The notes: generated by a model not told the origin, from the letters alone. A stretch of DNA of 34,385 nt from Streptococcus oralis (GCF_001578935.1 NZ_KQ969521.1:144062-178446), one strand, 5' to 3'; shown: positions 18,412 to 26,652, numbered from the stretch's first letter. Translations and numbers: made by a program.

Positions 18412-19443
18412 ATGAAGAACCGAATTGGTTACATAGATATGTCTAAAGGTTTAGCAATTATATTAGTTATCATTGGACATAGTAGCTTCGTTCCAAATAA
18501 TGCAAAGTTGCTTCTCTATTCATTCCATATACCGTTGTTCTTTTTCTTATCTGGTTTTACTTTGAATGTTAGAAAATACGAAACCTTCTCAGGCTATTGT
18601 TTAAATAAGGTAAAGAGTTTAGTTATTCCTTTTTTCTTGCTAAATAGTTTTGTTTTTCTGTTTCAACTTTTTGTTATGTACCCTGATCAGGTTCTGAGTT
18701 TTGATATTCTTCATTTTATAAAACAGTTACTGATTGCAGATCGTTTGCATATTTATTTTCAATTATGGTTTTTGAATGTAATGTTTTTGGCTCATGTTTT
18801 CAGTTACTTTATTTTAAAGAGAAGATGGAATTTGAGCCAGTGGGTGATAATAATCTTATCTCTCTTGGTTTTGGTCTATCTCGGACAGAAGGTATATGAG
18901 AGGGAGTATTATTTAATTTGGAATATTGATTTAGTTCCTGTTGCTCTGATTTTCATCTTGCTGGGAGTATGGACTAAGAATAATTTACATCAATTAGAAA
19001 AGTATTTTTCAATTTACCTTTTGCCGATTGGACTTATTCTTACCAATTATAGCAGTAAACTAAACTATCGAGTGAGTGGCTATCAAATTGTTGATTTGTA
19101 TTATCAGCAAATTGGGAATCATTTCTTATTTTACTTGGCAGCTATTTCAGGAATTTGGAGTGTTCTTATATTTTTTAAAACAATTCCAGAGAGTTCCATT
19201 TTGAAATCAATCGGCCAAAAAACGTTGATTTATTATGGAGTACATTCGCCGATAGTTCTGGTCTTAGTAGAAAAATTAGTTAAAGAATTGTCTACGAAAT
19301 ATACTGGAATTTTTGTTAATCAATATATAACGACAGTTTTTGTAGTTATATTAACAATTTTGGGCTGTGAATTGATAGTCAGGATATTTAGAGGAACCAA
19401 CTTTCCTTTTGGGATAAAAAGATTAGGAGAAAGAGATGAGTAG
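18412..19443 (+). CDS. Acyltransferase-3 family membrane protein
   Basis: 343 residues, about ten membrane helices. The N-terminal IGYIDMSKGLAIILVIIGHSS and HIPLFFFLSGF contain the conserved active-site-region histidines (His23, His39) of acyltransferase family 3. Such enzymes O-acetylate or otherwise acylate surface sugars and peptidoglycan. It starts 1 bp after the upstream stop, with GGAGG at 18403-18407 inside the previous gene, and overlaps the next gene by 8 bp, so the three cassette genes are translationally linked. Substrate not predictable from sequence. Confidence 0.85.
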   Translation: MKNRIGYIDMSKGLAIILVIIGHSSFVPNNAKLLLYSFHIPLFFFLSGFTLNVRKYETFSGYCLNKVKSLVIPFFLLNSFVFLFQLFVMYPDQVLSFDILHFIKQLLIADRLHIYFQLWFLNVMFLAHVFSYFILKRRWNLSQWVIIILSLLVLVYLGQKVYEREYYLIWNIDLVPVALIFILLGVWTKNNLHQLEKYFSIYLLPIGLILTNYSSKLNYRVSGYQIVDLYYQQIGNHFLFYLAAISGIWSVLIFFKTIPESSILKSIGQKTLIYYGVHSPIVLVLVEKLVKELSTKYTGIFVNQYITTVFVVILTILGCELIVRIFRGTNFPFGIKRLGERDE

Positions 19444-20422
19444 ACACAAGCCAATTTTATATATCGTTGTTCCATGTTACAACGAAGAACAAGTCTTACC
19501 GCATACTAATCCAATGTTTGTTGAAAAAATTGAACAATTAGTAAAGAAAGAAGAAATCCATCCCCATAGTAAAATTATGTATGTAAACGATGGTAGTAAG
19601 GATCGGACTTGGGAACTGATAGAAAGTTATGCTAATTCCATTCCTTCTGTGGTTGGTGTATCACAAAGTCGTAATAGGGGGCATCAAAGTAGTGTCCTTG
19701 CAGGCATGTATGAGGCTATTCAGTTTGCTGATATTGTCATTACAATTGATGCTGATGGACAAGATGATATCAATTGTATGGATAAAATGATTGAAGAATA
19801 TAAAAGCGGTTCTGAAATTGTCTACGGTGTACGTGATAACCGTGATACGGACTCTGCTTTTAAACGAATTACAGCTGAAGGTTTTTATAAAGTTTTACGC
19901 CTATTTGGAGCAGAAGTCGTTTTTAATCATGCCGACTATCGATTGGTTTCTAAAAGATTCTTGAAGGAATTAGAAAAATTCACTGAGGTCAATCTTTTTC
20001 TTCGTGGTTTAATGCCTTTAGTTGGCTTTAAATATTCTTACGTTTCGTATAAGCGCCATGAACGAATTGCTGGTGAGAGCCATTATCCACTATCTAAAAT
20101 GCTTGGTTTGGCTATGGATGGTATTACCAGTTTATCAATTAAACCGATTCGGTTGATTACAAGTCTTGGTGTTTTGACGTCACTCTTTAGTTTTCTATTG
20201 ATTATTTGGGTTGTATGGAGTAAGTTTGCTGGTACAGTCGTGGCTGGTTGGGCAAGCACCTATGCAATAGTTAGTTTACTTGGTGGAGTCCAATTGATTA
20301 GTTTGGGAGTAATTGGTGAGTATATTGGAAAGATTTACTTAGAAACGAAACGTCGTCCTAGATATATTATCAGTGAACGTACTTTTGATCCAGATAGTGT
20401 TTCATCTGATTTTAATCATTGA
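19436..20422 (+). CDS. Polyprenyl-phosphate glycosyltransferase (GT2, GtrB/CsbB/DPM1-like)
   Basis: 328 residues: cytoplasmic GT-A domain followed by two membrane helices (about 236-262 and 271-295). Motifs PCYNEEQVLP (13-22), NDGSKD (51-56) and the metal-binding DADGQDD (105-111) are intact, and the SHYPLSKM segment before the helices is typical of the subgroup that loads a sugar onto undecaprenyl phosphate. It would supply the donor to the GT-C-like protein at the start of the cassette, as in GtrB/GtrC or CsbB/YfhO pairs. Its stop codon overlaps the -35 of the mgtA promoter. Confidence 0.88.
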   Translation: MSRHKPILYIVVPCYNEEQVLPHTNPMFVEKIEQLVKKEEIHPHSKIMYVNDGSKDRTWELIESYANSIPSVVGVSQSRNRGHQSSVLAGMYEAIQFADIVITIDADGQDDINCMDKMIEEYKSGSEIVYGVRDNRDTDSAFKRITAEGFYKVLRLFGAEVVFNHADYRLVSKRFLKELEKFTEVNLFLRGLMPLVGFKYSYVSYKRHERIAGESHYPLSKMLGLAMDGITSLSIKPIRLITSLGVLTSLFSFLLIIWVVWSKFAGTVVAGWASTYAIVSLLGGVQLISLGVIGEYIGKIYLETKRRPRYIISERTFDPDSVSSDFNH

Positions 20423-20446
20423 AAATTTTTCAAATTTTGCTATAAT
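20419..20446 (+). promoter_or_regulatory. mgtA promoter
   Basis: TTGAAA, 16-bp spacer, TATAAT. The -35 overlaps the last codons and stop of the upstream glycosyltransferase. The transcript would begin right at the riboswitch. Confidence 0.75.
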
Positions 20447-20453
20447 AGAACTA

Positions 20454-20560
20454 CTCAAGGGAGTAGCTGGCAGAGAACTGCGGTAGTATCGTCATTTCGA
20501 AATTTATTTCCGGTGCTATCTTAAACAGCGAGACTTGTTATTGCTAACAGGTCTCTTTTT
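20454..20560 (+). promoter_or_regulatory. yybP-ykoY-type manganese riboswitch with intrinsic terminator
   Basis: The leader opens with CAAGGGAGTAGC, the conserved start of the yybP-ykoY class, and has the expected later loop elements (CGGTAGTATCGTC and CCGGTGCTATC). It ends in a terminator stem GAGACTTGTTA / TAACAGGTCTC (20530-20555) and T5. Mn-bound riboswitch is known to turn on the downstream mgtA exporter in streptococci by preventing termination. Assignment rests on consensus and the downstream gene, not on a covariance search. Confidence 0.8.
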
Positions 20561-20612
20561 GTTTGTCTTTTGCTGCAAACAAAGGAGCCTAGATATGTAA
20601 AGGAGGAGACAC

Positions 20613-23309
20613 ATGTCCCAAGAACAAAAACGCCAAGCGTTTTATACTCAAAGTCCTGAGGAAGTCTTGAAGTCAGTTGAAGCAACTGAGCAAGGTCTTT
20701 CGTCTAGCGAAGCGCAGAAACGCTTAGCTGCCTATGGACGCAACGAACTTGAAGAGGGTGCCAAAAAGTCACTCTTGATGAAGTTTCTTGAGCAATTTAA
20801 GGATTTAATGATTATTATCCTTTTGATTGCAGCAGTCTTATCAGTCGTGACCTCAGGTGGGGAAGATATTGCGGACGCTATCATCATCTTAGCAGTAGTT
20901 ATCATCAATGCCGCCTTTGGGGTTTACCAAGAAGGTAAGGCAGAAGAAGCCATCGAAGCCCTCAAATCCATGTCCAGTCCAGCTGCGCGGGTCTTGCGTG
21001 ATGGACACATGGCTGAGATTGATTCCAAGGAATTGGTTCCTGGTGACATCGTAGCTCTGGAAGCAGGTGACGTGGTTCCAGCTGACCTTCGTTTGCTAGA
21101 GGCTAACTCCCTCAAAATCGAAGAAGCAGCCCTAACCGGTGAGTCTGTTCCTGTTGAGAAAGATTTAACAGTCGAACTCGCTAGTGATGCTGGAATCGGA
21201 GACCGGGTCAATATGGCCTTCCAAAACTCAAATGTGACTTATGGTCGTGGTCTTGGTGTTGTTGTCAATACAGGTATGTATACTGAAGTGGGTCATATCG
21301 CAGGTATGCTCCAAAATGCGGATGAGACAGACACACCGCTCAAGCAAAACTTAAATAACCTTTCTAAAGTTTTGACCTATGCAATTTTGGTCATTGCTCT
21401 TGTTACTTTTGTAGTTGGAGTCTTCATTCAAGGGAAAAATCCACTTGGTGAGTTGATGACTTCAGTTGCCCTTGCCGTGGCGGCTATTCCAGAAGGGCTT
21501 CCTGCTATCGTAACCATCGTTCTTGCCCTTGGTACTCAAGTTTTGGCCAAACGAAACTCAATCGTTCGTCAGTTGCCAGCAGTAGAAACACTTGGTTCAA
21601 CAGAGATTATCGCATCTGATAAGACGGGAACTTTGACTATGAACAAGATGACTGTCGAAAAAGTTTTCTACGATGGTGTCTTGCATGATTCTAAGGAAGA
21701 GATTGAGCTGGGGCTTGAAATGCCGCTCCTTCGCTCAGTTGTTTTGGCTAATGATACCAAGATTGACGTTGAAGGCAACCTCATCGGGGACCCAACTGAA
21801 ACAGCCTTTATCCAGTATGCCTTGGACAAGGGTTATGATGTCAAAGGATTTTTAGAAAAGTATCCGCGTGTGGCTGAATTGCCGTTTGACTCTGACCGGA
21901 AGCTGATGTCAACGGTTCACCCCTTGCCGGACGGTCGTTACCTCGTAGCTGTTAAAGGAGCACCAGACCAACTCTTGAAGCGCTGTGTTTCTCGCGATAA
22001 GGCGGGCGATATTGCAGCTATCGATGGACAAGTGACAGATTTGATCCATACCAATAACTCCGCAATGGCCCACCAAGCCTTGCGTGTCCTTGCAGGTGCC
22101 TATAAGATTGTCGATAGTATTCCTGAAAATCTTACTTCTGAAGAGCTTGAAAACAACTTGATCTTCACTGGTTTGATTGGAATGATTGATCCTGAGCGTC
22201 CAGAAGCTGCAGAAGCTGTTCGTGTCGCCAAGGAAGCGGGAATCCGTCCGATCATGATCACGGGTGACCACCAGGATACAGCAGAAGCCATTGCCAAACG
22301 CTTGGGAATCATTGAAGAAGGAGATACCGAAGACCATGTCTTGACCGGTGCAGAACTCAATGAACTTTCTGATGAAGAATTTGAAAAAGTGGTTGGTCAG
22401 TACTCTGTCTATGCTCGCGTATCGCCAGAACACAAGGTTCGGATCGTCAAAGCTTGGCAAAATCAAGGTAAGGTTGTTGCCATGACAGGAGACGGTGTTA
22501 ACGATGCGCCAGCTCTGAAAACAGCCGACATCGGTATCGGTATGGGAATCACTGGTACAGAGGTTTCTAAGGGAGCTTCTGACATGATTCTTGCGGATGA
22601 TAACTTTGCGACTATTATTGTTGCGGTAGAGGAAGGACGGAAGGTCTTCTCAAACATTCAAAAGACTATCCAATACCTACTTTCAGCCAACACTGCAGAA
22701 GTCTTGACTATCTTCCTTGCGACTCTCTTTGGTTGGGATGTCTTGCAACCTGTTCATCTTCTCTGGATTAACTTGGTAACCGATACCTTCCCAGCTATCG
22801 CTCTTGGGGTAGAACCTGCAGAGCCAGGTGTTATGAGCCATAAACCACGTGGCCGTAAGTCTAGCTTCTTCTCAGGTGGGGTTCTTAGCTCCATCATCTA
22901 TCAAGGCGTGCTTCAAGGTGCCTTGGTTCTTGCAGTCTACGGCTATGCTATTGCTAACCCTGTTCATATTGGGGACAATACTGCCATTCATGCGGATGCC
23001 CTGACGATGGCTTTTGCAACACTTGGTTTGATTCAGCTCTTCCACGCCTACAATGTCAAGTCTGTTTACCAATCTATCTTGACAGTTGGTCCTTTCAAGT
23101 CTAAGACCTTTAACTGGTCTATCCTGGTTTCCTTCATTCTCTTGATGGCAACAATCGTTGTAGAACCGCTTGAAGGTATCTTCCACGTAACCAAACTAGA
23201 CTTGTCACAATGGGGTATTGTTCTAGCTGGAAGCTTCTCAATGATACTTATCGTAGAAATCGTCAAGTTTGTTCAACGTAAACTTGGTCTTGATAAGAAC
23301 GCGATTTAA
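20613..23309 (+). CDS. mgtA: P-type ATPase MgtA, Mn2+/Ca2+ exporter
   Basis: 898-residue P2-type ATPase with ten-helix layout. Phosphorylation motif DKTGTLT begins at Asp336, the TGES actuator motif lies in AALTGESVPVEKD, and the hinge TGDGVNDAPALK is present; the helix-4 ion site VAAIPEGLPAI and helix-6 LLWINLVTDTFPAIALG are of the SERCA-like type. Despite the magnesium-sounding name, the streptococcal protein behind a yybP-ykoY riboswitch exports Mn (and Ca). Strong ribosome site AAAGGAGGAG upstream. Monocistronic: own promoter and terminator. Works beside MntE to limit intracellular Mn. Confidence 0.93.
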   Translation: MSQEQKRQAFYTQSPEEVLKSVEATEQGLSSSEAQKRLAAYGRNELEEGAKKSLLMKFLEQFKDLMIIILLIAAVLSVVTSGGEDIADAIIILAVVIINAAFGVYQEGKAEEAIEALKSMSSPAARVLRDGHMAEIDSKELVPGDIVALEAGDVVPADLRLLEANSLKIEEAALTGESVPVEKDLTVELASDAGIGDRVNMAFQNSNVTYGRGLGVVVNTGMYTEVGHIAGMLQNADETDTPLKQNLNNLSKVLTYAILVIALVTFVVGVFIQGKNPLGELMTSVALAVAAIPEGLPAIVTIVLALGTQVLAKRNSIVRQLPAVETLGSTEIIASDKTGTLTMNKMTVEKVFYDGVLHDSKEEIELGLEMPLLRSVVLANDTKIDVEGNLIGDPTETAFIQYALDKGYDVKGFLEKYPRVAELPFDSDRKLMSTVHPLPDGRYLVAVKGAPDQLLKRCVSRDKAGDIAAIDGQVTDLIHTNNSAMAHQALRVLAGAYKIVDSIPENLTSEELENNLIFTGLIGMIDPERPEAAEAVRVAKEAGIRPIMITGDHQDTAEAIAKRLGIIEEGDTEDHVLTGAELNELSDEEFEKVVGQYSVYARVSPEHKVRIVKAWQNQGKVVAMTGDGVNDAPALKTADIGIGMGITGTEVSKGASDMILADDNFATIIVAVEEGRKVFSNIQKTIQYLLSANTAEVLTIFLATLFGWDVLQPVHLLWINLVTDTFPAIALGVEPAEPGVMSHKPRGRKSSFFSGGVLSSIIYQGVLQGALVLAVYGYAIANPVHIGDNTAIHADALTMAFATLGLIQLFHAYNVKSVYQSILTVGPFKSKTFNWSILVSFILLMATIVVEPLEGIFHVTKLDLSQWGIVLAGSFSMILIVEIVKFVQRKLGLDKNAI

Positions 23310-23314
23310 AAAGA

Positions 23315-23339
23315 AAGTCATCTTCGGATGGCTTTTTTT
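23315..23339 (+). terminator. mgtA terminator
   Basis: Stem AAGTCATC / GATGGCTT closed by a UUCG tetraloop, followed by seven T. Confidence 0.88.
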
Positions 23340-23376
23340 GCATTTGAGGAGAATGGTTAGAAGTTATCCTCTTTTG

Positions 23377-23385
23377 TGCTATAAT
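23377..23385 (+). promoter_or_regulatory. Promoter of the deformylase-like gene
   Basis: TGCTATAAT, a perfect extended -10, 28 bp before the start codon; AAGGAG ribosome site at 23399-23404. Confidence 0.65.
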
Positions 23386-23413
23386 AAAGTAAAATAGCAA
23401 GGAGTGAAAGAGA

Positions 23414-23824
23414 ATGGAAAAGAAAATTGTCCGAGATGTCTTATTCTTGTCGCAAGTTTCGAAAGCGGCAAGTCAGGAAGACCTTTATCTGGCTAGAGAT
23501 CTGCAGGATACCCTGCTGGCTAATCGCGAGACCTGTGTTGGTCTGGCAGCAAATATGATTGGCGTGCAGAAGCGTGTCATTATCTTTAATCTTGGCTTGG
23601 TTCCTATGGTCATGTTTAATCCCGTTCTCCTTTCCTACAAAGGACCTTACGAGACAGAGGAAGGGTGTTTGTCCTTGACTGGGGTGCGACCGACGACTCG
23701 TTATGAAACGATTACAGTTTCCTATCGTGATAGTAAGTGGCAGGAGCAGACCATTACGCTGACGGGTTTTCCAGCTCAGATCTGTCAACATGAACTGGAT
23801 CATTTGGAAGGACGGATTATTTAG
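23414..23824 (+). CDS. Peptide deformylase-like protein with altered motif I
   Basis: 136 residues, shorter than catalytic deformylases of Gram-positives (about 200). Zinc-site motifs EEGCLS (Cys85) and QHELDH (His126, Glu127, His130) are intact, but motif I, normally GxGLAAxQ, reads VGLAANM, with Met48 at the catalytic glutamine position. This matches the second, type-3-like deformylase paralogues of Gram-positives, which appear to be dispensable and may not deformylate N-formyl-Met. It could act on other formyl groups or be regulatory. It is followed by a membrane protein gene 11 bp downstream. Confidence 0.85.
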   Translation: MEKKIVRDVLFLSQVSKAASQEDLYLARDLQDTLLANRETCVGLAANMIGVQKRVIIFNLGLVPMVMFNPVLLSYKGPYETEEGCLSLTGVRPTTRYETITVSYRDSKWQEQTITLTGFPAQICQHELDHLEGRII

Positions 23825-23835
23825 GAGGAAGTCAA

Positions 23836-25431
23836 ATGAAACGTATACTTTTTGAACTTGTTTTTATCGCAACGACTTGGTATATCTTTTTGCCGCCACT
23901 TAATCTTACTAGTTGGGAATTTATCTTCTTTCTTTGTGGGCATTTGGTGGTGATGGGGATTTTGTTTAGTTTCCGCAAGGATACCAATCTCCTCAAGACA
24001 GTTCACCTACGCCATGGCAAGGCTACCAAAGATCTCAATCTAGAAGGATTCCTTTTTACCAAACTTAGTAGAGGATTGTTTCTGACTGCAGGACTCATCT
24101 TTGCCCTTGCTGGTCTGGTAAGCTTAGTAACTTCTAGCTTTTTCCAAGCAAAAAATTATGCTAATGTGGTATCCATTACAGAAAAAGATTTTAAAGATTT
24201 TCCTAAGAGTGATACCAGTAAGGTTCCAATCCTAGATCGGAGCACTGCAGAAAAGATTGGAGACCGTTATCTAGGATCTCTGACGGATAAGGTATCTCAG
24301 TACGTAGCAGCAGATACCTACACTCAGCTAACGGTTGATGGCAAACCTTATCGGGTGACTCCTTTGGAGTATGCCGACCCGATCAAATGGTTTAATAATC
24401 AGTCCAAGGGGATTGGTGAGTATATCAAGGTTGATATGGTGACAGGAAATGCGGAATTGGTGGATTTAAAAACGCCGATGAAGTATTCGGACTCCGAGTA
24501 TTTTAACCGAGACGTCAAACGTCACTTGCGCTTCAAGTACCCAACCAAGATTTTTAAAACGCCATCCTTTGAGGTGGATGATGAAGGCAATCCCTTCTAT
24601 GTAGCAACCGTTTATCAAAAGCAGTTTGGTCTAGGAGTCCCTCGCCCTTCGTCTGTTATTATCTTAGACGCCACCAATGGAGAAACCAAGGAATACAGCT
24701 TGGATGATGTGCCAGAATGGGTGGATCGTGTCTATCCAGCTGAAGAAACCATCGAGCAAATCAACTACAACGGCAAGTATAAAGACGGCTTCTGGAATGC
24801 CTTGATTTCTAAGAAAAATGCTACCCAAACGACCGAGGGCTATAACTATCTTTCTATCGGAAATGACATTTATCTCTACACGGGGGTGACTTCAGCAAAT
24901 GCTGACGAAAGTAATCTAGGATTTATCCTTGAAAATATGCGTACTGGTGAAATCACCAAGTACAACCTAGCTTCAGCAACCGAAGAATCTGCCCGTGCTT
25001 CCGCAGAAGGAGCAGTGCAAGAGAAGGCCTACAAGGCTACCTTCCCTATTCTTGTCAATCTCAATGACAAACCTCTCTATATCATGGGCTTGAAGGACAA
25101 TGCAGGCTTGGTAAAGGAGTATGCATTGGTCGATGCCGTGGAGTACCAAAACGTCATCGTAGCAACTACGGTAGATGAACTCCTCAGCAAGTATGCCAAT
25201 AAAAACGACCTCGAGCTGGATAACGAAACGGTAGAAAGTATCAAGGGAGTGGTTTCAGATCTTAAATCAGCTGTCATCAAAGGAGATACTGTCTACTTCT
25301 TCAAAGTTGATGGCAAGATTTATAAGGTCAAGGCTTCGGTATCGGATGACCTTCCTTACCTCGAAAATGGCCAATCCTTTGAAGGTCAAGTTGGAAAAGA
25401 TAATTACCTCAAGACCTTTAAAGTACAATAA
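23836..25431 (+). CDS. Membrane-anchored protein with large extracytoplasmic domain, unknown function
   Basis: 531 residues. Two membrane spans near the N-terminus (about 5-22, 27-46), a short basic loop, a third span (about 77-100), then some 430 residues of polar beta-rich chain, probably outside the cell, with no cell-wall anchor motif. I do not recognise a named domain. Ribosome site TTAGGAGGAAG is well placed, overlapping the stop of the deformylase-like gene, so the two are co-transcribed. The last base of its TAA stop is also the first base of a BOX element. Confidence 0.75.
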   Translation: MKRILFELVFIATTWYIFLPPLNLTSWEFIFFLCGHLVVMGILFSFRKDTNLLKTVHLRHGKATKDLNLEGFLFTKLSRGLFLTAGLIFALAGLVSLVTSSFFQAKNYANVVSITEKDFKDFPKSDTSKVPILDRSTAEKIGDRYLGSLTDKVSQYVAADTYTQLTVDGKPYRVTPLEYADPIKWFNNQSKGIGEYIKVDMVTGNAELVDLKTPMKYSDSEYFNRDVKRHLRFKYPTKIFKTPSFEVDDEGNPFYVATVYQKQFGLGVPRPSSVIILDATNGETKEYSLDDVPEWVDRVYPAEETIEQINYNGKYKDGFWNALISKKNATQTTEGYNYLSIGNDIYLYTGVTSANADESNLGFILENMRTGEITKYNLASATEESARASAEGAVQEKAYKATFPILVNLNDKPLYIMGLKDNAGLVKEYALVDAVEYQNVIVATTVDELLSKYANKNDLELDNETVESIKGVVSDLKSAVIKGDTVYFFKVDGKIYKVKASVSDDLPYLENGQSFEGQVGKDNYLKTFKVQ

Positions 25432-25581
25432 TACTCTTCGAAAATCTCTTCAAACTACGTCAGCGTCGCCTTGCCGTAGGTATGGTTACTGACTTCGTCA
25501 GTTCTATCCACAACCTCAAAACAGTGTTTTGAGCAGCCTGCAGCTAGCTTCCTAGTTTGCTCTTTGATTTTCATTGAGTAT
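25431..25581. repeat. BOX element (boxA-boxB-boxC)
   Basis: 151 bp beginning ATACTCTTCGAAAATC and ending GATTTTCATTGAGTAT, with near-inverted termini. CGTCAGCGTCGCCTTGCCGTAG inside it is the reverse complement of the classic BOX-PCR primer. Single boxA, single boxB (with the CAAAACAGTGTTTTG palindrome at about 25517-25531) and boxC. BOX elements are dispersed in pneumococci and close relatives and can influence expression of neighbours. Confidence 0.92.
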
Positions 25582-25607
25582 AAAAATAAGTTTTCTCAGA
25601 AAGTATA

Positions 25608-25616
25608 TGTTATAAT
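25608..25616 (+). promoter_or_regulatory. Promoter of the 54-residue membrane protein
   Basis: TGTTATAAT, perfect extended -10, 27 bp downstream of the BOX element. Confidence 0.65.
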
Positions 25617-25648
25617 AAGGTAAATTAAGACTAATGGAGAACAAACAA

Positions 25649-25813
25649 ATGGGTTTTTATTTGATGGTTGCTTCAATGCTACTTGGATTGTTCGCTTGGA
25701 AGATAGGTTTTTCTCAGTTCAAGGAGAAAAAAGATAAATTCTTATCTATCTTAACAAGCTTAGCTGGCACAACCCTTGTACTCGTGGCTATCTGGTTAGG
25801 ATGGCCAAAATAA
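25649..25813 (+). CDS. Small membrane protein, 54 residues
   Basis: Begins MGFYLMVASMLLG and ends LVAIWLGWPK, with two hydrophobic helices (about 2-20 and 33-50) joined by a basic loop containing KEKKDK. Ribosome site GGAGA lies 10 bp upstream. It has its own extended -10 promoter and a perfect terminator 7 bp after the stop, so it is a self-contained transcription unit, which argues it is real despite its size. Function unknown; helical hairpins of this size can be regulators or accessory subunits of membrane complexes. Confidence 0.75.
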   Translation: MGFYLMVASMLLGLFAWKIGFSQFKEKKDKFLSILTSLAGTTLVLVAIWLGWPK

Positions 25814-25820
25814 ACAGAGA

Positions 25821-25846
25821 AACCTCGGTATGAACCGAGGTTTTTA
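25821..25846 (+). terminator. Terminator of the small membrane protein gene
   Basis: Perfect 9-bp stem AACCTCGGT / ACCGAGGTT, loop ATGA, T-rich tail. Confidence 0.9.
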
Positions 25847-25877
25847 AGATGAAATTCTTGGTAGTGGTTGAAAAATA

Positions 25878-25886
25878 TGCTACACT
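25878..25886 (+). promoter_or_regulatory. Promoter of yaaA, probably giving a leaderless mRNA
   Basis: TGCTACACT extended -10 ends 6 bp before the yaaA ATG (25893). Transcription would start at or next to the A of the ATG, and no ribosome site exists upstream. Confidence 0.55.
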
Positions 25887-25892
25887 AACAAT

Positions 25893-26621
25893 ATGAAAAT
25901 TTTAATCCCAACAGCAAAAGAAATGAACATAGACCACCCTTGTATCGAAGCGCTCCCCTTGAGGGAAGAAAGTCAGGCGGTCCTTGACTCACTGGCGTAC
26001 TACTCAGCTAGTGAATTAGAGACCTTTTATAAGGTATCTGCCGAGAAAGCAGTTGAAGAGTACGGCCATATTCAAGCTCTAAAAGATCACAGTGCTAAGA
26101 ACTATCCAGCCTTGAAACTCTTTGACGGTCTCATGTATCGCCACATCAAACGAGATGGCTTAACCGAGGCTGAACAAACCTATCTTGAAAATCATGTCCT
26201 GATTACCTCGGCTTTTTACGGTGTTGTCCCTGCCTTGTCGCCCATGGCTCCTCACCGTTTGGACTTCTTGATGAAGTTAAAAGTTGCTGGTAAGACTTTA
26301 AAGACTCATTGGCAGTCAGCCTACGATGATGCGCTACAGGATGAGGATTTGATATTTTCACTCCTATCATTAGAGTTTGAAACTGTATTTTCGAAGGAAA
26401 TTAGAGAAAAGATGGTGACCTTCAAATTTATGGAGGACAAGGCAGGCCAGCTGAAGATTCACTCAACTATTTCAAAAAAAGCACGTGGCGCCTTTTTGAC
26501 TGCCTTGATAGAAGGGCAAGTCCAAACAGTCGAACAAGCTCGCAAGCTCAGTTTCGCCGGTTTTGACTACCGACCTGATTTATCCAGTGATTTAGAACTC
26601 GTCTTTGTGAAACAAGCATAA
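25893..26621 (+). CDS. yaaA: YaaA family peroxide stress protein (DUF328)
   Basis: 242 residues, full length for the YaaA/UPF0246 family. Family hallmarks are the N-terminal MKILIPTAKEM, KLFDGLMYRHI, and ITSAFYGVVPALSPMAPHRLD in the middle. In E. coli YaaA limits free iron and oxidative damage after peroxide exposure and has a DNA-binding fold. No Shine-Dalgarno sequence precedes the ATG; the -10 element is only 6 bp away, so translation is likely leaderless. This is notable for a hydrogen-peroxide-producing streptococcal lineage, though a role here is inferred. Confidence 0.92.
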   Translation: MKILIPTAKEMNIDHPCIEALPLREESQAVLDSLAYYSASELETFYKVSAEKAVEEYGHIQALKDHSAKNYPALKLFDGLMYRHIKRDGLTEAEQTYLENHVLITSAFYGVVPALSPMAPHRLDFLMKLKVAGKTLKTHWQSAYDDALQDEDLIFSLLSLEFETVFSKEIREKMVTFKFMEDKAGQLKIHSTISKKARGAFLTALIEGQVQTVEQARKLSFAGFDYRPDLSSDLELVFVKQA

Positions 26622-26649
26622 AACCAGCTCATTCGAGCTGGTTTTTGCT
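26621..26649. terminator. Bidirectional terminator between yaaA and the FMN reductase
   Basis: 10-bp stem AAACCAGCTC / GAGCTGGTTT with ATTC loop, T-run on both strands. Its left arm begins on the last base of the yaaA stop. Confidence 0.9.
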
Positions 26650-26652
26650 GGA

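Noticed and set aside
21909..22466. 185-codon minus-strand open frame inside mgtA
   Set aside because: Shadow of a long, highly biased coding sequence; no ribosome site, promoter or recognisable protein features.
23414..23824. Deformylase pseudogene
   Set aside because: The frame is intact with promoter, ribosome site and all zinc ligands; the motif change matches a known class of paralogues, so it is kept as a gene.
25431..25581. RUP element or IS630-type remnant
   Set aside because: The BOX-PCR primer sequence and the boxA-B-C order are present, so BOX is the better assignment.
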